Source of the DNA: SFJ001 sp045118955 | GTDB taxonomy: Bacteria > Bacillota > Clostridia > Oscillospirales > Ruminococcaceae | Reading direction: 5' to 3' | Length of the DNA: 17,574 bases | Assembly (NCBI GenBank): GCA_045118955.1 | Contig: JBGVKB010000010.1 | Location: 1-17,574, forward strand | Shown here: piece by piece, positions 1 to 6,752 of the stretch | Layout: every line of letters starts with the position of its first letter | Position numbering within the stretch: the first letter of the stretch is position 1 | Translations under genes and position numbers: made by a program | The notes under the pieces: model-generated | The model's input: only the letters and a program-made list of their open reading frames with translations | Database searches by the model: none | What the model was told of the DNA's origin: nothing

Positions 1-19
1 CCCCACACCGTTTGAACCA

Positions 20-52
20 CGCCGATCCCCGCAGCAAGGGGGTCGGCGTTTT
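20..52 (+). terminator. Intrinsic terminator of an upstream gene
   Basis: An 11-bp stem (20-30 with 38-48, one G-T wobble) closes a 7-nt loop and is followed by four T at 49-52. A TGA at 13-15 in frame 1 could be the stop of the gene that begins outside the window, but 15 bases are too few to name it. The hairpin separates that gene from aroF. Confidence 0.75.
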
Positions 53-96
53 GCATTGTACAGACACACTTTGACCGATAAACGGAGGAACACCGT

Positions 97-1110
97 ATGA
101 TCATTATCCTGAAGCGCAACGCCGATGAAGCCCGCGTACGGCAGCTCTGCACCGAGCTGGAGGGCATGGGCCTTGCCATCCACGCCAGTAAGGGCAGCGA
201 CGAGCACATTCTGGGTCTGGTGGGCGACACCAAGGCCGTGGCCGAGAGCTGGGTGCTGGCCCACCCCGACGTGTACGCCTGCCGCCGGGTGTCCGAGCCT
301 TACAAGAAGGCCAACCGCAAGTTCCACCCCGAGGACACGGTGGTGCGGGTGGGGGATACCCTCATCGGCGGCGGTCACTTCGCGGTCATCGCAGGCCCCT
401 GCAGCGTGGAAAGCCCCGAGCAGATCACCGAGGTAGCCCGCCGGGTCAAGGCCGCCGGCTCCACCCTGCTGCGGGGCGGAGCGTTCAAGCCCCGCACCTC
501 CCCTTACAGCTTTCAGGGAATGCGGGCCGAGGGCCTGACCCTGCTGGAGCACGCCCGGGAGCAGGTGGGCAGCCCCATCGTCACCGAGGTGATGAACACC
601 GAGCATCTGCCTCTGTTTGAAAACGTGGATCTCATTCAGGTGGGCGCGCGCAATATGCAGAACTTTGAGCTGCTGAAAGCGGTGGGCCGCATGAACAAGC
701 CGGTACTGCTCAAGCGCGGTCTGGCCAACACGCTGGAGGAGTTCGTGATGAGCGCCGAGTACATCATGGCCGAGGGCAACGAACAGGTCATCCTGTGCGA
801 GCGGGGCATCCGCACCTTCGAGACCAGTATGCGCAACACGCTGGACATCTCCGCGGTGCCCATGCTCAAGCACATGACCCACCTGCCGGTGGTCATCGAC
901 CCCAGCCACGCCGCGGGCATCTCCTGGATGGTGGAGCCGCTGGCCAAGGCCGCCGTGGCGGTGGGCGCGGACGGCCTGATGATCGAGGTGCACAACGACC
1001 CGCCCCGGGCCAAGTGCGACGGCGCCCAGAGCCTGACCCCCGACGCCTTTGACGCGCTGATGGATCAGCTCAAGCCCCAGCTCAGCTTCTTCGGCAAGAC
1101 CCTCAACTGA
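97..1110 (+). CDS. aroF: 3-deoxy-7-phosphoheptulonate (DAHP) synthase, class I beta
   Basis: Cytoplasmic enzyme that condenses phosphoenolpyruvate with erythrose 4-phosphate, the first step of the shikimate pathway to aromatic amino acids. The 337-residue protein has an N-terminal ferredoxin/ACT-like domain (about 1-75), as in Thermotoga-type enzymes where it mediates feedback control, then the TIM-barrel. Visible motifs are AGPCSVES (99-106), GGAFKPRTSP (127-136), GARNMQNF (183-190), LLKRG (204-208), DPSHAAG (268-274) and IEVHNDPPRAKCDGAQS (296-312). Expected metal ligands Cys102, His271, Glu297 and Asp308 are all present. The start is supported by GGAGGA about 7 bases upstream. It stands alone between two terminators, with no other shikimate gene beside it here. 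No convincing promoter is seen; regulation is probably allosteric through the N-terminal domain (inferred). Confidence 0.96.
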   Translation: MIIILKRNADEARVRQLCTELEGMGLAIHASKGSDEHILGLVGDTKAVAESWVLAHPDVYACRRVSEPYKKANRKFHPEDTVVRVGDTLIGGGHFAVIAGPCSVESPEQITEVARRVKAAGSTLLRGGAFKPRTSPYSFQGMRAEGLTLLEHAREQVGSPIVTEVMNTEHLPLFENVDLIQVGARNMQNFELLKAVGRMNKPVLLKRGLANTLEEFVMSAEYIMAEGNEQVILCERGIRTFETSMRNTLDISAVPMLKHMTHLPVVIDPSHAAGISWMVEPLAKAAVAVGADGLMIEVHNDPPRAKCDGAQSLTPDAFDALMDQLKPQLSFFGKTLN

Positions 1111-1134
1111 ACCCGACATTCCTCCTTTCCCTCA

Positions 1135-1176
1135 GGCCGCCGGTACAGCCCTCCCTCTGTACCGGCGGCCGCTTTT
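1135..1176 (+). terminator. Intrinsic terminator of aroF
   Basis: A perfect 13-bp inverted repeat (1135-1147 with 1158-1170) encloses a 10-nt pyrimidine-rich loop. It is followed by GC and then TTTT at 1173-1176. It lies 24 bases past the aroF stop codon. Confidence 0.9.
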
Positions 1177-1186
1177 GGTTTATACT
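1158..1186 (+). promoter_or_regulatory. Weak promoter candidate for the DUF3783-type gene
   Basis: TATACT at 1181-1186 is a good -10 element. The hexamer 17 bases upstream (TGTACC, 1158-1163) is a poor -35 and lies inside the right arm of the aroF terminator. The next gene starts at 1259. This is the only promoter-like signal between the terminator and that gene. Confidence 0.3.
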
Positions 1187-1258
1187 AAAGGCAGTCAGAG
1201 AATAACCCCATCCCCGGCGGCCATACTATCCACAGCCGCCGTTTCCGGAGGTCTTTTT

Positions 1259-1663
1259 ATGAAAGCACATATTTCCCGTCCGTCCGCGCAGCCCCTCGGC
1301 CTTGTGTGGGGCATCGACCCCGCCGGGGCCGACTGGCAGGCCCTGCAGCGGGCCGCCTCACCCATCGGCATGACCCTGCGCCCGGTCAGCCCGGCGCAGG
1401 CCGGGTGCAGCCTGATCCAGCTCTGCAGCGGGATGCTGCCGCCCCCGCCCGCTTTGGCGGCGCAGTGGGCCGCGGCCGAGCTGCCTGCGCTGGTGATGGC
1501 AAACCTGAAGGACGGCCAACTGGATCTCCTGCTGGCCGGGCTGCGGGCACAGGGCCTGCGCATCCCCCTGAAGGCGGTGGTGACCCCCACCAACCTGAGC
1601 TGGGTCTTCCGCGACCTGCTCACCGAGCTTGCCCGCGAGCGGCAGGCACTGGGCGACACCTGA
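1259..1663 (+). CDS. DUF3783-type small protein of unknown function
   Basis: 134 residues, no signal peptide or membrane segment, so probably cytoplasmic. The C-terminal half (about 75-131) carries the pattern I associate with DUF3783: a hydrophobic strand (PALVMAN), a leucine-rich helix, then PLKAVVTPTN (103-112), a Trp (W115) and a helix with LLTELARER (120-128). The family has no established function that I know of. The N-terminal half (about 12-60) resembles a short alpha/beta unit and is not recognised. The ATG at 1259 is chosen because GGAGG (1247-1251) sits 7 bases upstream; an extension to 1175 has no ribosome binding site and would begin in the aroF terminator tail. It is followed after 70 bases by the lipoprotein gene, with no terminator between, so the two may be co-transcribed. 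The assignment rests on remembered motif shape and needs a profile search. Confidence 0.72.
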   Translation: MKAHISRPSAQPLGLVWGIDPAGADWQALQRAASPIGMTLRPVSPAQAGCSLIQLCSGMLPPPPALAAQWAAAELPALVMANLKDGQLDLLLAGLRAQGLRIPLKAVVTPTNLSWVFRDLLTELARERQALGDT

Positions 1664-1733
1664 CCGCCCCGCGCTCCTTTCCATGGCTTTCGGCCCCCTT
1701 ACCCCGAACGCTCTCAAGGAAAGGAGTATCCCC

Positions 1734-3041
1734 ATGCAAACCAAGCGACACATTCCCCGCATTTTGGCCGCCGCGCTGGCCGCCGCACTGCTGTTCACCG
1801 GCTGTTTCGGTGGGGGCGGGTCGTCCTCCGGCTCCTCCGAGTCCATGGACAACAGCGCCTCCTCCGGCATGACCGGCTACGCCGCCGGCGGCACCGGCAT
1901 GGCCGTGACCGCCAAGGTCATCGCCGCCGACCCCTTTGAAGGGGAGGACGGCTTCGGCCAGACCGACGTGACCGTCACCGCCGTGGTGCTGGATCAGGAG
2001 GGGCGCATCGCCTCCTGCGTCATCGACACCGCACAGCTTCAGCTTCCCTTCACCGAGGGCGGCGGGCTGGGCTTCACCGAGGCCACCCAGTACCCCACCA
2101 AGCGGGAGATGGGCACCGCCTACGGTCTGAAGGAGGCCAGCTCCATCGGCAAGGAGTGGTATGAGCAGGTGGACGCCTTCTGCACCTATGTGACCGGCAA
2201 GACCCCGGAACAGGTGGCGGGCATCGCCGCCCCCGGCGGCACCCCCGCCGACCCGGATCTGGCCTCCGGCTGCACCATCGACGTGTCCCAGTATCTGGAG
2301 GGCGTACTGATGGCCTGCGAGAACGCGATGGTGCTGGGCAGTCAGCCCGGCGACCGGCTGTCTCTGGGCATCGTGAGCAGCGCCGAGGGCACCGCCGCCT
2401 CCGCACAGCAGGCGGGCAGCGCCCGCTCCCTCATCACCTGCGCCGCCGTGACCATGGATGAGGAGGGCCGCATCACCGGCGCCCGTCTGGACGAGGTGGA
2501 GACCGGCTTCTCGCTGGGCGCGGACGGCATCGTCACCCCGCCCAGCGGCGTGACCTCCAAGTACACCCAGGGCGCCGGTTATATGGGCAGCCCGATGGAC
2601 GGCGCCGCCCTGACCGGTGACACCGTGATGAACGATGCCATGGGCAACGCCTCCGCCGCCGACGCGACGCTGAACGAGGACAGCATGGCCGGGCGCAGAC
2701 GCAGCGGCAGCACCGCGGGTGACGCGGTGATGGGCACCGGCAGCGATCTGGCCGCGGACGTGAACTCCGGCCTGATGGACGGCAGCACGCCCGGCGGCAC
2801 CTCCGCCGAGGGTGCCACGGCCACCCCGCACCCCATGGGCGTGGGCGACTGGCACGCGCAGGCGGATTCCTTCGCCCGCTGGCTGCGCGGCCGTACGGTG
2901 GAGGACATCCGTGAGCTGAAGCTGGACGAGGAGGGCCGCCCCACCGACGCGGACCTGCTGACCGGCACCGCCATGAGCGTGCGAAATTTTGTGAAAGCGG
3001 TCACCAAGGCTTGCGAAAACGCCAACGTTTCGGTAAACTGA
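1734..3041 (+). CDS. Exported lipoprotein with a duplicated domain, ApbE-linked, function unknown
   Basis: 435 residues. A basic N-terminus, an Ala/Leu-rich hydrophobic segment and FTGC ending at Cys24 form a lipoprotein signal, so it is probably anchored on the outer face of the membrane. A Gly/Ser/Asp linker (25-55) follows. Two related units are visible: unit 1 at about 78-200 and unit 2 at about 233-432. Matching pieces are DQEGRIASCVID against DEEGRITGARLD, EQVDAFCTYVTGKTPEQV against AQADSFARWLRGRTVEDI, and ACENAMV against ACENANV. Unit 2 is split by a low-complexity Ala/Gly/Ser/Asp/Met insert (about 288-368). The apbE gene follows 70 bases downstream, so the protein may be a flavin-linked partner. 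No clear DGx[S/T]GAT flavinylation motif is present; near-matches are TGDT (294-297), SGST (324-327) and EGAT (359-362). The ATG at 1734 has AAGGAG at a 7-base spacing. A function is not assigned. Confidence 0.85.
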   Translation: MQTKRHIPRILAAALAAALLFTGCFGGGGSSSGSSESMDNSASSGMTGYAAGGTGMAVTAKVIAADPFEGEDGFGQTDVTVTAVVLDQEGRIASCVIDTAQLQLPFTEGGGLGFTEATQYPTKREMGTAYGLKEASSIGKEWYEQVDAFCTYVTGKTPEQVAGIAAPGGTPADPDLASGCTIDVSQYLEGVLMACENAMVLGSQPGDRLSLGIVSSAEGTAASAQQAGSARSLITCAAVTMDEEGRITGARLDEVETGFSLGADGIVTPPSGVTSKYTQGAGYMGSPMDGAALTGDTVMNDAMGNASAADATLNEDSMAGRRRSGSTAGDAVMGTGSDLAADVNSGLMDGSTPGGTSAEGATATPHPMGVGDWHAQADSFARWLRGRTVEDIRELKLDEEGRPTDADLLTGTAMSVRNFVKAVTKACENANVSVN

Positions 3042-3047
3042 AATCAT

Positions 3048-3080
3048 GCCCCGGCCCTGCTTTGCGGGTCGGGGCCTTTT
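3048..3080 (+). terminator. Terminator or attenuator between the lipoprotein gene and apbE
   Basis: A 10-bp GC-rich stem (3048-3057 with 3066-3075, one G-T wobble) is followed by C and TTTT (3077-3080). It starts 7 bases after the lipoprotein stop and ends 31 bases before the apbE ATG. No promoter is visible behind it, so partial read-through that lowers apbE expression relative to the lipoprotein is plausible (inference). Confidence 0.75.
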
Positions 3081-3111
3081 CATTGATCTCACACGATAAG
3101 GAGCCACCGCC

Positions 3112-4179
3112 ATGAAGCATCTTCGCCGCATTCTCAGCCTTCTGCTGGCCCTGTGCCTCGCCCTGTGCGGCGGGGCGGGCTGCGCCCCCGGAGGCGACCC
3201 TGCCATGAGGGGCTGGAAGATGTACTCGGCGGCGTGGTTCGATGTGTTCGACACGGTGACGATGGTGCAGGGCTATGCCCCCAGCGAGTCCGAGTGGAAC
3301 ACCCAGATGGCGGCGCTGCATGAGGATCTTCTGCGCTATCATCGGCTCTACGACATCTACAACCACTACGACGGGGTGACCAACCTGTACGATGTGAACG
3401 CCGCGGCCGCCGCCGGCCCGGTGGAGGTGCCCGCCGAGCTATTCGACCTGCTGCGGCATGCCCGCGCCATGTACGAGCTGACCGACGGGCGCACCGCCCC
3501 CGCCATGGGCGCGGTGTTCGCGTTGTGGCACGACGCCCGCACCGCGGCCGAGACCGATCCCGCCTCGGCCGCACCCCCCGCCGGGGACGCGCTCACCGCC
3601 GCCGCCCTGCACTGTGACATGGAGGATCTGATCCTGGACGAGGCGGCGCAGACCGTCTGTTTCACCGACCCGGCCCTGCGGCTGGACGTGGGCAGCATCG
3701 GCAAGGGCTACGCGGTGGAGCAGGCCGCCAAGGCCGCCGAAGCCCGGGGACTTGCCAGCGCACTCATCGGGGTGGGCGGCAACCTGCGGGCCATCGGCCA
3801 CAAGCCGGACGGCCGCCTGTGGACCGGCGGCGTGGAAAACCCCTGGGGCGGCGAGGAGCTGCTGGGCGCGCTGTACCTGCCCGAGGGCGCCAGCCTCGTG
3901 ACCAGCGGCAATTATCAGCGCTATTTCGAGAAGGATGGGGTGCGCTACCATCACCTGATCGACCCCGCTACCCTGCAGCCCGCCGGGTATTTTGATCTGG
4001 TCTCGGTGCTGTGCGCCGACTCCGGCCTTGCGGACGGCCTGTCCACCGGCCTGTTCTGTATGCCCTTGGAGGAGGGGCAGGCGCTGGTGGACTCGCTGGA
4101 GGGGGTCGAAGCGCTCTGGGCTTTGCCCGACGGTACCATCGTCACCTCCGCCGGCTGGGACAGCCATTCCATGGGCTGA
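3112..4179 (+). CDS. apbE: FAD:protein FMN transferase (ApbE family), lipoprotein
   Basis: 355 residues, the usual family size. ApbE enzymes split FAD and attach FMN to a Thr or Ser of extracytoplasmic flavoproteins, with Mg2+. The N-terminus (1-24) is a Leu-rich signal ending in AGC, so the enzyme is predicted to be a lipoprotein outside the membrane. Family signatures: LDVGSIGKGYAVE (191-203), IGVGGNLRAIG (219-229), VTSGNYQRYF (263-272), YHHLIDPAT (279-287) and ADGLST (307-312), the last containing a metal-binding Asp. The family's more common SGDYxRYF appears here as SGNYQRYF, a small change. The ATG at 3112 has AAGGAG at an 8-base spacing. The duplicated-domain lipoprotein just upstream is the obvious candidate partner. 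No Rnf, Nqr or other flavinylated complex is present in the window. Confidence 0.95.
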   Translation: MKHLRRILSLLLALCLALCGGAGCAPGGDPAMRGWKMYSAAWFDVFDTVTMVQGYAPSESEWNTQMAALHEDLLRYHRLYDIYNHYDGVTNLYDVNAAAAAGPVEVPAELFDLLRHARAMYELTDGRTAPAMGAVFALWHDARTAAETDPASAAPPAGDALTAAALHCDMEDLILDEAAQTVCFTDPALRLDVGSIGKGYAVEQAAKAAEARGLASALIGVGGNLRAIGHKPDGRLWTGGVENPWGGEELLGALYLPEGASLVTSGNYQRYFEKDGVRYHHLIDPATLQPAGYFDLVSVLCADSGLADGLSTGLFCMPLEEGQALVDSLEGVEALWALPDGTIVTSAGWDSHSMG

Positions 4180-4196
4180 GCGCCCCTTACAACGAT

Positions 4197-4250
4197 AAAA
4201 CGCCCCACGGCGTGTATGCGGTTTTGCGCACACGCCGCGGGGCGTTTTTT
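4197..4250. terminator. Bidirectional terminator between apbE (+) and the GT2 gene (-)
   Basis: A 15-bp stem with one mismatch (4201-4215 with 4230-4244) can extend into a shorter inner hairpin. It has AAAA on its left (4197-4200) and TTTTTT on its right (4245-4250), so it can act on both strands. It lies between the apbE stop (4179) and the glycosyltransferase stop (4257). Confidence 0.9.
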
Positions 4251-4256
4251 ATTTTG

Positions 4257-5102
4257 TCAGGCGTCCTCGGCGACCGCCACCAGATACTTGTGGATCTGCC
4301 CCCTGTTTTCTTCGTACAGACCCAACTCCTCATACAGCTTTTTGTAGTAGCCGAACAGGGTGGCGCGGGTGGCCACGATGCCCGCCGCATTGCGGAACCG
4401 CACCCGGGTGGCCACCAGACTGCCGGGGTTCTTGACGTAGTAGTACACCGGGCTGCTCACCGAAGCAAACCGCTCGGCATGGCGGATGTACTCCAGATTG
4501 AACAGCAGATCCTCGCACCAGTCCAGCTCGTCGCTGCAGGCGATGCCCTTCTCCAGCACCAGCTCCCGACGGTAGAGCTTGTTCCACATGACCCCATAGA
4601 AAAAGCTGGCAGGCTGATCCATCAGATGGGCGGCAAACTCGGTCTTGTCGTAGAAGCCCGGGGCCAAAAAGCCGCTCAGGGCGACCTTGTCCCGCTTGTT
4701 TGCCCCCTCCTCGTCCGCCCGGCCCGAGGGCTTCACCCGGTAAAAGGGCGCGATGACCAGGTCGGCCTCATGCTGCTGCGCCGCCCGCACCAGCTGCTCG
4801 GTGGCGTCCGGGGCAAGGTAATCGTCGCTGTCGGCAAACTGCAGGTAGCGCCCCCGCGCCAGACGGATGCCCTCGTTGCGGGTGGCGGAAACGCCCTGAT
4901 TCTCCCGGCTGATGAGGCGGATGCGCTCGTCCACCCCGGCGTACATCTGGCACACCTGCAGGCTCACGTCGCTGCTGCCATCGTTCAGCAGGATGATCTC
5001 GATGTTTGGGTAGGTCTGCTTGCGGATGCTGTCCACACAGCGGGCGATGTGGTTCGCCGCGTTGTAGACCGGCACGATGATGCTGACCAGCGGCTGATCC
5101 AT
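4257..5102 (-). CDS. Glycosyltransferase family 2
   Basis: 281 residues with a GT-A fold. It is expected to transfer a sugar from a nucleotide donor onto a cell-surface glycan or lipid; the acceptor cannot be told. Motifs: VSIIVPVYNA (6-15), LLNDGSSD (38-45), NQGVSATRNEGI (68-79), then the DxD metal site as FADSDD (89-94). WNKLYRRE (173-180) and a DWCEDLLFN block (194-202) match the region carrying the catalytic acid in EpsH/CpsJ-like enzymes. No membrane segment is evident, so it is probably cytoplasmic or peripheral. The start has a strong AAAGGAGG about 9-10 bases upstream. It is a single-gene unit: terminators lie at both ends and no other glycan gene is adjacent, which makes its pathway unclear. 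Confidence 0.93.
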   Translation of the reverse strand: MDQPLVSIIVPVYNAANHIARCVDSIRKQTYPNIEIILLNDGSSDVSLQVCQMYAGVDERIRLISRENQGVSATRNEGIRLARGRYLQFADSDDYLAPDATEQLVRAAQQHEADLVIAPFYRVKPSGRADEEGANKRDKVALSGFLAPGFYDKTEFAAHLMDQPASFFYGVMWNKLYRRELVLEKGIACSDELDWCEDLLFNLEYIRHAERFASVSSPVYYYVKNPGSLVATRVRFRNAAGIVATRATLFGYYKKLYEELGLYEENRGQIHKYLVAVAEDA

Positions 5103-5201
5103 TGGATCGATCCCTCCTTTTCCGCGCCCTGTGGGCGCATAGAGTTAGGATACCGCAAAACTGTGAACAAAAAAGGTCTAAATTCGGTAATTTCTGTCAA
5201 C
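5103..5201 (-). promoter_or_regulatory. AT-rich upstream region of the GT2 gene, promoter not pinned down
   Basis: This about 100-base stretch must carry the glycosyltransferase promoter because a terminator closes its far side. On the - strand a perfect TTGACA occurs (complement of 5195-5200) but no good -10 lies 16-18 bases away. A weaker pair is TTGTTC and TAACTC at 17-bp spacing. I cannot choose between them. Confidence 0.35.
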
Positions 5202-5238
5202 AAAAAACCGCCCCTGCCCCAAAACAGGGCAAAGGCGG
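5202..5238 (-). terminator. Intrinsic terminator of the DMT transporter gene
   Basis: On the - strand a 12-bp stem (5227-5238 with 5208-5219, including two G-U pairs) closes a 7-nt loop. Six T follow (5207 down to 5202). It begins 18 bases after the transporter stop. Confidence 0.92.
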
Positions 5239-5256
5239 AGGATTGGTGGGTTCGGC

Positions 5257-6147
5257 TCAGCGGGCGGCCTCCTGCCGGGTGTAGAACAGCAGGCTCAGCA
5301 GGATGAGCGCGCCGCCCGCCACGGTGGCGGCGCTGGGCCACTCGCCGAAGCAGGGCACTGCCACGATGGCGGCGATGACCGGCTCGGCCAGCTTCACGGC
5401 GGACACATAGGCCGGCGGGAAGTATTTCAGGCAGTAGCTGAACAGGCTGTGGCCCAGCAGGGTGCTGCACACCGCCAGCGCCAGCGGGGGCAGGAACTCC
5501 CGCAGCGGCAGGCCCACCACCGGAGTGCCGGTGGCCAGGTCCATGACCAGCAGGGTGAGCAGGCAGAAGCTGTACACCACAAAGGTGTAAGTGTTGGTGG
5601 AAAGGCTGGCCCGCTGCACCCGGCCGATGAGGGTGTACGCGCCCACAAAAAAGGCCGCTGCCAGCGCCAGCGCGTCCCCGTAGAGCGCGCCCTCCAGACT
5701 GCCGCCCAGGGCGCCGTCCCCCAGCGCGATGACCGCGCTGCCCACCAGCGAGATGCCGATGGCCGCCCAGCAGCCGCCGGACATCCGCCCCTTGCAGAAC
5801 AGCACGTCCCCCACCGCCACAAACAGCACCTCGGTGCAGACCAGCACGGTGCTGGCCGCCACGGTGGTGTAGCGCAGGCTCTCGAACCAGAAGGTAAAGT
5901 GCAGCGCAAGGCACACGCCGGACAGGGCGCACCAAACCGCCTGCCCTGCCTTCAGCCCGCGCAGCTCGCCCCAGCCGCGCCGCAGGGTGAACAGGACCGC
6001 CAGGATCAGAACGGTAAAGCCCAGCCGCCAGGTGGCGGTGAACAGGCTGGGCGCGCCGGAATACCGCACAAAAATGCCGGACAGGCCAATGCCCATCAGG
6101 CCCAACAGCAGCACGCCGTATACATGGTCGGGTCTGCGCTCGTTCAC
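5257..6147 (-). CDS. DMT superfamily transporter, EamA family
   Basis: 296 residues, almost entirely hydrophobic, with about ten predicted membrane helices arranged as two EamA repeats (roughly 10-140 and 150-290), the normal architecture of drug/metabolite exporters. Family-like features are GIFVRYSG early in the first repeat and, in the second repeat, LAVCSTLLGHSLFSYCLKYFPPAYVSAVKLAEPVIAA-type sequence, where the LxEPV element is typical. Substrate cannot be predicted from sequence. The start is GTG at 6147, supported by AAGGAGG with 8-base spacing; the first ATG would remove the first helix. It is a monocistronic unit with its own promoter (6214-6242), a GC hairpin just before the ribosome binding site, and a strong terminator. 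Confidence 0.92.
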   Translation of the reverse strand: MNERRPDHVYGVLLLGLMGIGLSGIFVRYSGAPSLFTATWRLGFTVLILAVLFTLRRGWGELRGLKAGQAVWCALSGVCLALHFTFWFESLRYTTVAASTVLVCTEVLFVAVGDVLFCKGRMSGGCWAAIGISLVGSAVIALGDGALGGSLEGALYGDALALAAAFFVGAYTLIGRVQRASLSTNTYTFVVYSFCLLTLLVMDLATGTPVVGLPLREFLPPLALAVCSTLLGHSLFSYCLKYFPPAYVSAVKLAEPVIAAIVAVPCFGEWPSAATVAGGALILLSLLFYTRQEAAR

Positions 6148-6163
6148 GTTGAATTCCTCCTTG

Positions 6164-6186
6164 CGCGGGCAGGCCCCTGCCCCGCG
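6164..6186 (-). promoter_or_regulatory. Leader hairpin directly upstream of the transporter ribosome binding site
   Basis: An inverted repeat (6164-6172 with 6177-6186) forms a 9-bp GC-rich stem with one bulged base and a 4-nt loop. On the - strand it ends one base before the AAGGAGG of the EamA gene. It could block or frame the ribosome binding site; no U-tract follows, so it is not a terminator. Confidence 0.5.
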
Positions 6187-6213
6187 TGTTTCTCTTAAAT
6201 AAAAGGTTCTTTC

Positions 6214-6242
6214 AGCATACGCCCTTGCGAAAGTTTCGTCAA
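6214..6242 (-). promoter_or_regulatory. Promoter of the EamA transporter gene
   Basis: On the - strand, TTGACG (6242-6237) and TATGCT (6219-6214) are separated by exactly 17 bp, a good sigma-A type promoter. The predicted transcript has a leader of about 60 nt. Confidence 0.8.
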
Positions 6243-6261
6243 GTTTTGCGCTTTAGCGAAT

Positions 6262-6292
6262 AAAAAACGCACCGCGGAAACTCCGCAGTGCG
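6262..6292 (-). terminator. Intrinsic terminator after mgsA
   Basis: On the - strand an 11-bp stem (6282-6292 with 6268-6278, one G-U) closes a 3-nt loop and is followed by six T (6267-6262). It lies 14 bases past the mgsA stop and ends the minD-mgsA unit. Confidence 0.93.
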
Positions 6293-6305
6293 CAATGGGT
6301 CAAAT

Positions 6306-6710
6306 TCAGTGCTGAGGATTGAGGATGTTGCGCCATTCCAGATCGCCGCGCTCCAAGCCGTGGACCAGAACCTCGGCCGTGGCGATGTTGGTGGCCACAG
6401 GGATGTTGTGCACGTCGCACAGACGCAGCAGATTCATCTCGTTCGGCTCGTGGGGCTTGGCGTTGATGGGGTCGCGGAAGAACAGCAGCAGGTCGATCTC
6501 ATTGCAGGCGATGCGGGCCGCGATCTGCTGGTCGCCGCCATGTATGCCGGACAGGAAGCGCTGTACCGGCAGACCGGACGCCTCGCTGACCACCTTGCCG
6601 GTGGTGCCGGTGGCCACCAGTGTATGCTGGCTCAGCACGCGGCAATAGGCAATGCAAAACTGCACCATCAATTCTTTTTTGGAATCGTGGGCAATCAGCG
6701 CAATGTTCAT
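6306..6710 (-). CDS. mgsA: Methylglyoxal synthase
   Basis: Converts dihydroxyacetone phosphate to methylglyoxal and phosphate, a glycolytic bypass used when phosphate is low or sugar phosphates accumulate; cytoplasmic. 134 residues, close to the normal family length. The phosphate-binding loop ATGTTG (33-38), the block GIHGGDQQ (55-62) with the expected catalytic Asp60, the strand-turn DLLLFFRDPINAKPH (73-87) and NIPVATNIATA (102-112) are all present. The ATG at 6710 is chosen because AAGGAGG lies about 10 bases upstream; an in-frame ATG at 6734 has no ribosome binding site. It follows minD by 42 bases without a terminator, so both probably share the minD promoter. mgsA next to min/mre genes is a known clostridial arrangement. 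Confidence 0.96.
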   Translation of the reverse strand: MNIALIAHDSKKELMVQFCIAYCRVLSQHTLVATGTTGKVVSEASGLPVQRFLSGIHGGDQQIAARIACNEIDLLLFFRDPINAKPHEPNEMNLLRLCDVHNIPVATNIATAEVLVHGLERGDLEWRNILNPQH

Positions 6711-6752
6711 ATCCCAGGTTCCTCCTTCTTCCATCGTTCGGCTCGTGGTGGC

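Noticed and set aside
1620..3254. 544-codon open frame on the - strand across the DUF3783 and lipoprotein genes
   Set aside because: It crosses two well-supported + strand genes and the apbE leader, with low-complexity Gly/Ala/His composition and no start signal.
4011..5306. 431-codon + strand open frame spanning the apbE end, the terminator and the GT2 gene
   Set aside because: It runs through a bidirectional terminator and opposite a clear glycosyltransferase; no ribosome binding site.
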